From: Haematobia irritans
Taxonomy: Eukaryota; Arthropoda; Insecta; Diptera; Muscidae
Length of the DNA stretch: 64,000 nucleotides
Direction: 5' to 3'
Assembly: GCF_050003625.1 (NCBI RefSeq)
Contig: NC_134398.1
Location: 63,682,891-63,746,890 of the forward strand
The number at the start of each line of letters is the position of its first letter. Position 1 is the first letter of the stretch. The translations under genes and the position numbers were made by a program. The notes beneath the pieces are model-generated. The model was not told where the DNA came from and did no database searches. It was given only the letters and a program-made list of their open reading frames with translations. Positions 33,866 through 44,240 of this stretch are shown one piece after another.

Positions 33866-35353
33866 CAGTGGTGCCAACTGTTTTGGGCTGAAAATCGTCA
33901 ATTTTTAAAATATTTTTCGTCAAAATCGTCAATTTGTCCCAAAAAATCGTCACCCATAAAATAGGTGAAAAAGGAACAAATTAAAAGCTTTATTAAAAAA
34001 ACATTAATAATTCCGTTTAACCCTCTAATTAAGTCATCTAGTTTTCTGTTTTTTAAACGAAGATTAATTAAATTAAATTTTTAATTAATTAAAAGTAATA
34101 TTTCTGATTGTGACTACACCCTGCCAACATTTTTTTAATTTGGGGGCGCTTCTGAGAATCCCACTACGTCGAAAACAGTCATATACGACATCAAAAACTC
34201 GTCGGAAAAGCGCCGTCACTATTGAGAAGTTGTACCACGCCAAGTTACTACGAAAAAGTTTCTCATCAGTGCAATTATTAGGTGCCTATTTAGATCAATT
34301 TCGAAGGACGCCAATAAGAACCCCTGCAAACTATCAGAAAAAGTGAATTTTAAGGTAATTGTAGAAGAATCATTGTGGTCAAGTAAAACACGATTGTGTA
34401 GATGTTTATTGATTTGATAAAACATTTATAATTTCTTATAAATATAACATTTTTGGGTTTATCTCGTCACATTTGACATAATTTTTTGCATTAATAAAAG
34501 AATGATGTTGAGTTATAAGTAGCAAGTTACATATTGCAGCGTCTATCAGCCAGTTTGTTTATTTTCGATGGAGACAGCGTGCCTGGAAAAATATTTGAAA
34601 AACGATCACTTTATTCTATTTGGAAAGTCGAAAATTGTTCACCATATACCTTTCACAATTTTAAGCGTAATATCTATGTTTTCAGAACTTTATTTTCGTT
34701 TTTATTTAAATAAGATATAACAGCTGGTTGCGCTTGGCGTTTCACAAAAAATAAAATGGCTCTTCTAACAGTAGTGATACTTTCATGTACATTTTGTACT
34801 TTTTGATATGCTTCCCCCATCACAGTTCGCGATGGTTGTGGTGACATTTACGAGTCTGTGGTAGTGATGAGGATGAAATGGAACTTTGAAATGCTGGCAG
34901 GGCATATACTACATTGTTTAACAAAATTTTCTTGACAGAAAAATGTCCTATTCTCCAAGCGAATTTAAATCCTTATTACTGGCTCGTGTATAATTTTTAT
35001 TATATCTATTACGGTAATGAATAAAGTGAATTTAACTAAGCTTTTGATTGCTTTGAAATTTCTTTCTACATTGGAGACGGTTGGGAGCAAGCTACATATA
35101 AATTGTCATATTTTGAGATTAAAAAAGCTTGTTTACATTACACCTTATGAAATTCGTCAACTTATAACTACATCACTTTGAAAAATCGTCAAATCGTCAT
35201 AAATAACTTTAAAAAGAAACACTTGTGTCGATCATTTTAAAAAATCGTCAACTCATAACTACGTTGTTTAAAATCGTCGTCAAATCGTCAAAGGCAAAAT
35301 TTACCATCAAAAATCGTCAAAATGACGAAAAATCGTCAGAGTTGGCACCGCTG
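33866..35353. mobile_element. hAT-like element (hAT-C) with subterminal repeats
   Basis: Inverted repeats CAGTGGTGCCAACT and AGTTGGCACCGCTG (one mismatch) are flanked by an exact 8-bp duplication, ATAAAGGC (33858-33865 and 35354-35361). E2 reads TCAATAAAGCACATGTG without it. Many AAATCGTCAA motifs lie within 150-250 bp of both ends, the arrangement in which hAT transposases bind subterminal sites. No transposase gene was recognised. Confidence 0.9.
34119..34902. mobile_element. TIR element nested in hAT-C
   Basis: CCCTGCCAACATTT and AAATGCTGGCAGGG are inverted repeats with one mismatch, 784 bp apart end to end. I could not define a target duplication. A 78-codon frame at 34110-34346 begins upstream of the element and has no recognised homology. 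Confidence 0.65.
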
Positions 35354-35679
35354 ATAAAGGCACATGTGGTTTTGTTGTTATAGGAATGTTTTGGCTTTGC
35401 TTGGTTTTGTCTGGCATGCTTCAGTTGTATAGTTGGCGTTGGCGTGGGCTGTTGCATCTTTTAAGTAGGTATGCAACAAGGGAATATAAAGGCATGGAAT
35501 ATTTTGGATTTTTGAGACTTATATTGGTGTTTGTTTATTAAACCTTTTAAATGAAAGTTATTAATATTTTATCGGTAGTTTAGAAAAAAGTTATTAAGAA
35601 TATTTAGGAAAATATGTTGAAATTGAAAGTGTATTGAATTTTTTATTATTCTATGTAAAAAATTAATATTCAATTCCAG

Positions 35680-37051
35680 ATGAATTTTGAAAATGTTTGT
35701 TATATCTCAGCGTATAGTTTATTCATAAATTGGTAAGTATTTTTTAATATGACTTTCGTTTAAAAAGAATATTTTTATGTATATTATTATTTGTTAATTA
35801 ATGTTTTTGGAAACCAGTTTATTGTTTTTCTTTGTTGTAAAAACAATATTTAATTTCAGAGCAACTCCAGGTGGTTTCGAACAAATTTAAAAAATAGAGA
35901 ATTGGTAAGTTTTCTTTTAAAAACTGGCTTTATTTCAACTAGAATATTTACGTTTTTGTGACCTTTTTTATCATCATAATTACAGGTTTTTAATACCTTA
36001 TTTTAGTATTTTTTTAATCAAATTTTTTGGAAACCAATGTAATATTTTTAATGTAAAAACAAATATTTAATTTCAGAATAACCCCTTTAAAATTTGGACA
36101 AATTTTTAGTACTCCTTTGCCTGTAATTTAATAGTGAAATGGTAAGGATTCTTTAACTTTCTTTTAACCCTCGACAGTCATCCTTATTTTTTGTACATTA
36201 ATATCATCCTTCGTCATTTTGACTACGGCTGATTTCAAGACGCTATAATTTTCATCGTGAGCGATGAAAAATTTGGTTTTAAGTAGTATAAAACAAAATT
36301 CATAAAACGGTCGAATTAGCATAACTTAAATTTACCATTTCCCAATAGACTAAAATGCATTTTAAATCGAAAATGAAATTACGTGTCGCCATTTTGACGA
36401 ATGATGACTGTCTAAGGTTATCAAGAATATTTGGTTTTTTAAGCATGTTATTATTTTTTTCATTGGATTTTTTTAAAACCTATTTAATAATTTTATTTAA
36501 TGTAAAAAATAAATATTTAATTTCAGAGTAACCCAAATAAATTTGGACAACTTTTATATTTCCCCTCAGCGTACAATTTAATAGAGAATTGGTATGTTTT
36601 ATATTAAAACTTTGGCTTTCTTTCAAATAGAATATTTATTTTATTATATCCTTCACATCGATAACAACACAGTTTTATGAGTTTATTTAGAATACTTCAT
36701 TATTTCTCTAATTGTTTCAGGTACAAATTTTATGAGATACGTTTTCCAAAGAAAGGTTAAATTCCCTACACCATTTGATAAAATGCCCCCAAATATGGTA
36801 AGTTACAAGCTAAAATGAAGAATTAAAAATTATATTTCATTACATGGTGTTAATTTTTAACAATTTTCATTATTGTTTCCATTTTTTCCAGCAAGATATG
36901 TGAAAAAATTACATACAATGAATAAAAAAAGGATAAGTCAAAATGTCCAAACAGCGGGTTCAAATGAACTACTCTCTGTTCCACGTGGTCATAATTTTTA
37001 TTCACAAAAAACATTGTATTAAGAACTTTCATCATAAGTTTTTATAATAAA
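35680..37051 (+). other. Exon-like block array in E1 (six blocks, poly(A) signal)
   Basis: Blocks at 35680-35732, 35860-35904, 36077-36141, 36527-36591, 36721-36797 and from 36892 are each preceded by a pyrimidine-rich tract plus AG. The first five are followed by GTAAGT/GTAAGG/GTATGT-type donors. The first four resemble one another (ending ATAGAGAATTG or similar), so they arose by duplication. AATAAA lies at 37046-37051. The same signals are present in E2. No conserved reading frame was seen, so a spliced non-coding transcript is as likely as a protein. Confidence 0.6.
36168..36417. mobile_element. piggyBac-like MITE in E1
   Basis: TTAA precedes CCCTCGACAGTCATCC, and GATGACTGTCTAAGG ends it (right TTAA decayed to TTAT). 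The orthologous insertion in E2 has TTAA on both sides. The CCCT terminus and TTAA target are piggyBac hallmarks. It has no coding content. Confidence 0.75.
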
Positions 37052-37109
37052 GTACTTTTGCTTAAAGAAAGTTTAATTTTAATTATTATTTATTTATTAT
37101 TTATTTATG

Positions 37110-37616
37110 ATTTAAAAGGGCCCAACACAAATAGGTTATATAGACCCGCAACTACATATAAAGTTCTTAAAATAGTTCAGATATCCAGATAATTATATAC
37201 AGTTCAAAATTATTTTGAATTTACTTTCAAATCGACTTATACACATCAATATCCACCAAAAATTGTTTTATATTCTTATAGTTATTTTCATTTGCGAGTA
37301 CCGAAATATCATTGATTTTATAACGATTCCTTTTGTCTTCATAGTTCAAACATTGATTAAATATATGAAATATTGTTAAAGTTTGCCCACATATACATTG
37401 AGGAGGTGGTAATTTCTCAATAATATATCTATGTGTTAATAAACAATGCCCAATTCTTAATCTATTAAATTTGATTAAGTCATTTCTTGGTAAACTGGCT
37501 TGTTTGTAACCTTGAGAGATGTGGTTTTGGATTTTAAATAGTTTTGTTTGATTATCATTTGTCCATATATCATTCCACTGGTCAATAATGTATTTCTTGA
37601 TATATCTTTTGAAATC
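37110..37616 (-). pseudogene. LINE ORF2 C-terminus with CCHC-type motif
   Basis: A minus-strand frame reads LPRNDLIKFNRLRIGHCLLT then PPQCICGQTLTIFHIFNQC. C-x-C-x7-H-x4-C is the C-terminal zinc-like motif of I- and jockey-group LINEs. IDQWNDIWTNDNQTKLF lies upstream. The natural stop is probably near 37225. Confidence 0.8.
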
Positions 37617-37658
37617 GGCTATAGCGCCCCCTAGGAAAATTGTCTAGCTACGCTAATG
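37617..37658 (-). mobile_element. hAT terminus remnant (42 bp)
   Basis: It is the reverse complement of the hAT-A/hAT-B left end (CATTAGCGTAGCTAGACAAT...) and stops after the GGCTATAGC motif. It marks where a hAT element inserted into the LINE and was then mostly deleted with adjacent LINE sequence. Confidence 0.85.
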
Positions 37659-38003
37659 GTAGGCTTACTGCTGGACTAGTTCTAAAAGCTCCTGTGGCTA
37701 AACGTATTCCTGTATTCAGTATGGGGTTAAGATCTTTTAAATGATAATCCGAGGCGGATGAATATATTATGGAAGCATAGTCTATAGTTGGCAATACTAC
37801 GCATGTTAATATCCAAAGAAGTGATTGCTGATCGGATCCAAATTTGGAGCATCTTAGCATTTTTATTATGTTAAGTTTTGCGTTTGCCTTAGCTTTTATA
37901 TTTCGGATGTGATGTTGGAATGTGAGTTTTTCATCAAAAGTTACGCCTAAAAATTTGTGCCTATCGACAAATGTAATTTCTTCCCCATAAACGGTTTCCC
38001 AAA
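37659..38003 (-). pseudogene. LINE reverse transcriptase, thumb region
   Basis: ITFVDRHKFLGVTFDEKLTF, SLLWILTCVVLPTIDYASII and GIRLATGAFRTSP are characteristic of the region after the RT palm in I/jockey LINEs. The palm is missing because the copy is 5'-truncated. Confidence 0.82.
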
Positions 38004-38230
38004 AAAATAAGCAAGTAAACCAAAATAATACTGACTTTTTAACTTGGTAGGGTTATATAAATCTTATGGTGTTGTAAAAATGAACTAAAATACAATGTTA
38101 TATATGAACTAACATTTAAGAGATTTATAAACTAGACAAGTTGAAAAAAATCTTAAGGGCTAAATCATGATCAATATTACTACAGTTTAGTTCAGTTTGC
38201 AATGGAAAAGGGTTCACTGTTTTTTCAGTG

Positions 38231-38544
38231 TATTAAACAAAATGCGGTATAAAGATTTAAAGATATAATTTAAAATCTAAGTAAAAATATTGTTATTGTA
38301 TTTATTGTAATTCAAGTATTGTATTTGTTAAATGTAAATACATATAAATAATTAAAGATTTTTCAAAACTAATTTATGTAAAAACATTAAAAACTTTCAA
38401 TTTTATTGATAATGTTTGTCAATAAAACTCAATATTTTTCTGGTTCTTTATAACTTAAACTTAAATAGTAAAACATATGCTCAATATTTTTGAAAGAAGC
38501 AAAAAGTAAAGAATACTCGCATGTACTCAATTTTGCACTATTCT
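38231..38544. other. AT-rich sequence
   Basis: No gene or repeat was recognised. Confidence 0.4.
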
Positions 38545-39530
38545 ATACCGGTACAGTAGAAACATCTTCTAGTACTTGGTCCATAACCCTTTATTTTTTA
38601 ATACCATATTTATACATTTTGGCATACTTTCAACCAATTCCTGTGTAATTTCATCTGGTATATTCTGCCACTCAAGCTGTACTCTTTCCCACAGGTCTTC
38701 TAATTTTGATGGAGCTGATTTGTACAATCCCAGCCGTCTTCCCACGATTGACCATAAATTCTCAAACGGGTAGAGGTCGTAGCTTTGCGGTGGCCAATTC
38801 ATCACTTGAAATTTTTGCTCACTAAGCCATTTTTTCACTATGCTTCGGATCACCATCCTGTTGAAATACGACTTCATCTTCAGGATAGACACTCTTGTCA
38901 AAAAACTCGGGAAGGTGAGTCTGCAAAATGGCGAGGTAGTCTACCTTCTTCATTATACCATCAATTTTCTGCAATGGCCCAATGTCCCACCAAGTAGCCC
39001 CAAACCATTATGCTTCCACCACCATGTTTCACAGTTTGTTTAACATGGTAGCGTTGAATGGTATCACCAGGACGACGTCAGCAATATTGCTTCGGTCCGA
39101 TTGGAAACGGTTAAATTTTGATTCATCTGACCAGATAAAACGTTTCCAGTCATCTGTCGTCCAATTTTTATACTCTCTTGCAAAATTCATTCGCGCCTTT
39201 TCGGATAATGTTTATTTCTGAAACATGACCAATGTTGTGGAGCGCTCGTCTTGCTGTCCATTCACTAACTTTTTTATTTTTGGGAACAGTAGTATTTTTC
39301 GGCGTTACGGACTTGTTCTGCCTCATTAGTCATCATAAGGCGAGCGTCCGCTTCGGTCAACAGTTTTCGGTGGCCTCTTGTTAGCTCTTTGGGAGTAGCA
39401 TTTCGTCGTTTTTTGGACGCGAATGCCCACAGCCTGACTTATATTTAGTTCCTTGGCTATTTTCCGCGATGAAGACCCATTATTAGTTAAGGAAATTATA
39501 TTGTCCTCCACATTGCACGAACGAAATAAA
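38545..39530 (-). mobile_element. Tc1-like transposon, degraded
   Basis: Minus-strand remnants run from an N-terminal helix-turn-helix (39530) to the transposase C-terminus (38569). I did not find a matching pair of inverted repeats; M-family sequence abuts the upstream side at about 39531. Confidence 0.75.
38569..39530 (-). pseudogene. Tc1-like (DDE) transposase, frameshifted
   Basis: From upstream: a helix-turn-helix around SSSRKIAKELNISQAVGIRVQ, the first acidic block DWKRFIWSDESKFNR near 39130, QQDGDPKH near 38870, then in another frame KKWLSEQKFQVMNWPPQSYD and FENLWSIVGRRLG, whose E is the third catalytic residue. At least two frameshifts and a shortened last spacer (about 31 residues against 34) make it inactive. 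Confidence 0.82.
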
Positions 39531-40050
39531 CTATCGACTTGAAACATGGCACAAGTACTTATATTTGTTATTGATTTAGGTCGGATGGTATTGCAAATGG
39601 GCCACTTTTACGTATAGCCCCATATAAACCGACCCACAGATTTAGTTTGCGGAGCCTCTTAGAGAAGCAAAATTCATCCGATCCGGTTCTAATGTGGTAC
39701 GTGGTGTTAGTATTTGTTCTCTAACAACCATGTAAAAATCGGTCCATATCGGTCCATATTTATATATAGCCCCATATAAACCGATGTCCAGATTTGACAT
39801 CCGGAGACTCTTGCAGGAGCAAACTTCATCCGATCTGGTTGATATTTTGTACGTGGTGTTAGTATGTGGTCTCTAACAACCATGCACAAATTAGTCCATA
39901 TCGGTCCATAATCATATATAGCCCCCACATAAACCAATCCCCAGATTTGTTTTTGGAGCCTTTTTGAGGAGCAAAATTTCATCCGATTCAGTTTAAGGTT
40001 TTTATTTTTTGTAAATATATGGACACTAACAAACATGCGAAAATGGAAGA
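39531..40050 (-). repeat. M-family fragment M-D
   Basis: M units (GCACAAGTACTTATA, TATAGCCCCATATAAACCGA, GGTCTCTAACAACCATGCAC) with a 153-bp-type spacing. Core and head are missing. Confidence 0.7.
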
Positions 40051-40052
40051 TA

Positions 40053-40977
40053 AAGGGTGATTTGTTAAGAGCTTGATAACTTTTTTTTTTTAAAAAACGC
40101 ATAAAATTTGCAAAATCTCATCGGTTCTTTATTTGAAACGTTAGATTGGTCCATGACATTTACTTTTTGAAGATAATTTCATTTAAATGTTGACCGCGGC
40201 TGCGTCTTAGGTGGTCCATTCGGAAAGTCCAATTTTGGGCAACTTTTTCGAGCATTTCGGCCGGAATAGCCCGAATTTCTTCGGAAATGTTGTCTTCCAA
40301 AGCTGGAATAGTTGCTGGCTTATTTCTGTAGACTTTAGACTTGACGTAGCCCCACAAAAAATAGTCTAAAGGCGCATGATCTTGGTGGCCAACTTACCGG
40401 TCCATTTCTTGAGATGAATTGTTCTCCGAAGTTTTCCCTCAAAATGGCCATAGAATCGCGAGCTGTGTGGCATGTAGCGCCATCTTGTTGAAACCACATG
40501 TCAACCAAGTTCAGTTCTTCCATTTTTGGCAACAAAAAGTTTGTTAGCATCGAACGATAGCGATCGCCATTCACCGTAACGTTGCGTCCAACAGCATCTT
40601 TGAAAAAATACGGTCCAATGATTCCACCAGCGTACAAACCACACCAAACAGTGCATTTTTCGGGATGCATGGGCAGTTCTTGAACGGCTTCTGGTTGCTC
40701 TTCACTCCAAATGCGGCAATTTTGCTTATTTACGTAGCCATTCAACCAGAAATGAGCCTCATCGCTGAACAAAATTTGTCGATAAAAAAGCGGATTTTCT
40801 GCCACTAATTTTGGTAATAAAATTCAATGATTTGCAAGCGTTGCTCGTTAGTAAGTCTATTCATGATGAAATGTCAAAGCATACTGAGCATCTTTCTCTT
40901 TGACACCATGTCTGAAATCCCACGTGATCTGTCAAATACTAATGCATGAAAATCCTAACCTCAAAAGAATCACCCTT
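40053..40977 (-). mobile_element. rosa-type (DD41D) mariner, copy c
   Basis: AAGGGTGATTTG and AATCACCCTT ends are flanked by TA (40051-40052 and 40978-40979). It is nearly identical to copy d, with the same internal deletion after codons for EFYYQN. It lies one base from the TA of the Himar1 copy. Confidence 0.92.
40160..40864 (-). pseudogene. DD41D transposase remnant, copy c
   Basis: The N-terminal start MNRLTNEQRLQIIEFYYQN runs into a stop at the deletion junction. Catalytic blocks SDEAHFW and FQQDGATCH lie in another frame. An 8-bp deletion near 40375 (GGCGTCAAATCGCATG in copy d against GGCGCATG) then shifts the frame before the third aspartate, giving SCAFRLFFVG. It is inactive. Confidence 0.85.
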
Positions 40978-42139
40978 TATTAACAGGTTGGCTGATAAGT
41001 CCCCGGTCTGACACATAGATGTCGTCGGTAGTATTAAATGCATATTATTTTTATATAGTACCAACCTTCAAATGATTCGTGTCAAAATTTGACGTCCGTA
41101 AGTCAATTAGTTTGTGAGATAGAGCGTCTTTTGTGAAGCAACTTTTGTTATTGTGAAACAAATGGAAAAAAGGAATTTCGTGTTTTGATAAAATACTGTT
41201 TTCTGAAGGGAAAAATACGGTGGAAGCAAAAACTTGGCTTCATAATGAGTTTCCGCACTCTGCCCCAGGGAAATCAACAATAATTGATTGGTATGCAAAA
41301 TTCAAGCGTGGTGAAATGAGCACGGAGAACGGTGAACGCAGTGGACGCCCGAAAGAGGTGGTTACCGACGAAAACATCAAAAAAATCCACAAAATGATTT
41401 TGAATGACCGTAAAATGAAGTTGATCGAGATAGCAGAGGCCTTAAAGATATCAAAGGAATGTGTTGGTCATCAATATTTGGATATGCGGAAGCTCTGTGC
41501 AAAATGGGTGCCGCGCGAGCTCACATTTGACCAAAAACAACAACGTGTTGATGATTCTGAGCGGTGTTTGCAGCTGTTAACTCGTAATACACCCGAGTTT
41601 TTCCGTCGATATGTGACAATGGATGAAACATGGCTCCATCACTACACTCCTGAGTCCAACCGACAGTCGGCTGAGTGGACAGCGACCGGTGAACCGTCTC
41701 CGAAGCGTGGAAACACTCAAAAGTCCGCTGGCAAAGTAATGGCCTCTGTTTTTTGGGATGCGCATGGAATAATTTTTATCGATTATCTTGAGAAGGCAAA
41801 AACCATCAACAGTGACTATTATATGGCGTTATTGGAGCGTTTGAAGGTCGAAATCGCGGCAAAACGGCCCCATATGAAGAAGAAACAAGTATATACGGCC
41901 GTAAGTTCGGCCAGGCCGAAGCTTATGTACCCACCATCATGGATTGCGTAGAAACTTTTTCTAAACACTGCCATCCACAATCGAATTACTTAAGTTGCGG
42001 TAACGCTTGCCGATGGCAAGGTATCTTAAAACCTCCTAACACCATCTTCTAAATTGTATGTAAGTCCATACGTGGTATATATTAAATCAAAAAAGATCGA
42101 TCCAATACGTATATAATTCAGTTTGACAAAGTAGACATA

Positions 42140-42600
42140 CAATTTTGACAAAATTTTCTACAGAAATAAAATTTTAACAAAATTTTCTATAGAAATAAAA
42201 TTTTCGCAAAATTTTCTATAGATATAAAAATTTTGACCAAATATTCTATAGAAAGAAAATGTTGACAAAAATTTATACAGAAATAACATTTTAAAAAAAT
42301 TTTCTATAGAAATAAACTTTTGACAAAATTTTCTATAGAAATAAAATCTTGGTAGATTATTTGTGGCTCGAGTGGCAACCATGATTATGAACCGAATAAA
42401 ATTTGAACAAAATTTTCTATAGAAATAAAATTTTGACAAAATTTTCTATAGAAATAAAATTTTGAAAATGATGAACGTTTTATTATGAACCGAATAAAAT
42501 TTTAACAAAATTTTCTCTAGAAATAAAATTTTGACAAAGTTTTCTATAGAAATAAAATTTTGACAAAATTTTCTATAAATCTAAAATTTTGGTAGATTAT
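42140..42600 (+). repeat. Block of ~29-bp tandem repeats in M-E
   Basis: Imperfect units of TTGACAAAATTTTCTATAGA followed by AATAAAATT. The same block occurs reversed at about 21290-21460 and 50495-50600. It appears to be a regular part of the M element. Confidence 0.85.
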
Positions 42601-44028
42601 TTTTGGCTCTAGTGGCAACCATGATTATGAACCGATATGGACCAATTGTTTGTGTGATTGGACCAGTATGGTTGTTAGCGACCATATACTAACACCACGT
42701 TCCTAATTTGAACCGGATCGGATGAAGTTTGCTCTTCCAAGAGGCTCCGGAGGTCAAATCTGGAGAACGTTTTATATGGGGGCTATATATAATTATGGAC
42801 CGATATGGACCAATTCTGGCACGGTTGTTAAAGATCATATACTAACACCATGTTCCAAATTACAACCGGCTTGAATGAAATTTGCTTCTCTTGGAGACTT
42901 CGCAAGCCAAATCTGGGGATCGGTTTATATGGGGGCTATACATAATTATGAACCGATGTGGACCAATTTTTGCATGGTTGTTAGAGACCATATACCAACA
43001 TCATGTACCAAATTTCGGCCGGATCGGATGAAATATGCTTCTCTTTGAGGCTCCGCAAGCCAAATCTGGGGATCGGTTTATATGGGGGCTATATATAATT
43101 ATGGACCGATGTGGATCAATTTTTGCATGGTTGTGAGAGACCATATAGCAACACCATGTACCAAACTTCAGCCGGATCGGATGAAATTTGCTTCTCTTTG
43201 AGGCTCCGCAAGCCAAATCTGGGGATCGGTCTATATGGGGGTTATATATAATTATGGACCGATGTGGACCAATTTTTTATGATTGTTAGAGACCATATAC
43301 CAACACCATGTACCAAATTTCAGCCGGATCGGATGAAATTTGCTTCTCTTTTAGGCTCCGCAAGCCAAATCTGGGGATCGGTTTATATGGGGGCTATATA
43401 TAATTATGGACCGATGTGGACCAATTTTTGCATGGTTGTTAGAGACCGTATACCAACACCATGTACCAAATTTCAGCCGGATCGGATGAAACTTTCTTCT
43501 GTTTTAGGCTCCGCAAGCCAAATCTGGGGATCGGTTTATATGGGGGCTATATATAATTATGAACCGATGTGGACCAATTTTTGCACGGTTGTTAGAGACC
43601 ATATACCAACACCATGTACCAAATTTCAGCCGGATCGGATGAAATTTGCTTCTGTTTTAGGCTCCGCAAGCCAAATCTGGGGATCGGTTTATATGGGGGT
43701 TATATATAATTATGGACCGATGTGGACCAATTTTTGTATGATTGTTAGAGACCATATGCCAACACCATGTACCAAATTTCAGCCGGATCGGATGAAATAT
43801 GCTTCTGTTAGAGGCTCCACAAACCAAATCTGAGGGTCCCTTTATATGGGGGCTATACGTAAAAGTGGACCGATATGGCCCATTTTCAATACCATCCGAC
43901 CTACATCGATAATAACTACAAGTCGATAGCTTGTTTCGTTCGGAAGTTAGCGTGATTTCAACAGACGGACGGACGAACGGACGGACATGCTTAGATCGAC
44001 TCAGAATTTCACCACGACCCAGAATATA

Positions 44029-44240
44029 CAGTTTGTCAAGAAAGTGTTTTGACAATGGGATAAAAATTATGTTTTGTTCCAAAATTAAATATAATGAAAT
44101 TTTAAAAAAATATTTTATTATGTATTTTGCAAAGTATACATACGTACACAGAATTAAAAATTTAATAAAATATTTAATATTTCAATTATTTCTAGAAGTT
44201 GAAATAGTTGGCAATGTCAAAAGACTTTCTTGACATACTG
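44029..44240. mobile_element. Tc1-type MITE in M-E core
   Basis: Inverted repeats of 26 bp with two mismatches (CAGTTTGTCAAGAAAGT... and ...ACTTTCTTGACATACTG) are flanked by TA (44027-44028 and 44241-44242). It is 212 bp and non-coding. Removing it restores the M core AGAATATATACTTTATGGGG. Confidence 0.9.

Larger units (their letters stand above)
37073..38003 (-). mobile_element. LINE remnant in E1 (I/jockey-like)
   Basis: On the minus strand an RT C-terminal part (38003-37660) and an ORF2 end (37616-37110) are followed by a tail rich in AAATAAT repeats. E2 lacks it. The two halves meet at a 42-base hAT terminus (37617-37658), and the sequence expected between them is missing. Confidence 0.8.
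33123..38230 (+). mobile_element. Element E with exon-like blocks, copy E1
   Basis: The termini are CACAGAAAAATAAGG and CACTGTTTTTTCAGTG, with TA on both sides (33121-33122 and 38231-38232). E2 at 45256-48141 is the inverted second copy. The right half holds six consecutive splice-flanked blocks. E1 was enlarged by a hAT-like element (33866-35353) and a LINE (about 37073-38003). No transposase was recognised. CAC termini and a 2-bp duplication would fit a CACTA/Mirage/Chapaev-type element, which is tentative. Confidence 0.8.

Noticed and set aside
34110..34346. 78-residue frame inside hAT-C as a transposase fragment
   Set aside because: No hAT catalytic or dimerisation blocks, and the frame crosses the left inverted repeat of the nested element.
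38982..39221. Plus-strand frames of 60-80 residues across the Tc1-like remnant
   Set aside because: They are antisense shadows of the minus-strand transposase.
42140..42600. CRISPR-like array (short ~29-bp direct repeats)
   Set aside because: The units are continuous and imperfect with no unique spacers, the DNA is eukaryotic, and there are no cas genes; it is a tandem repeat within the M element.
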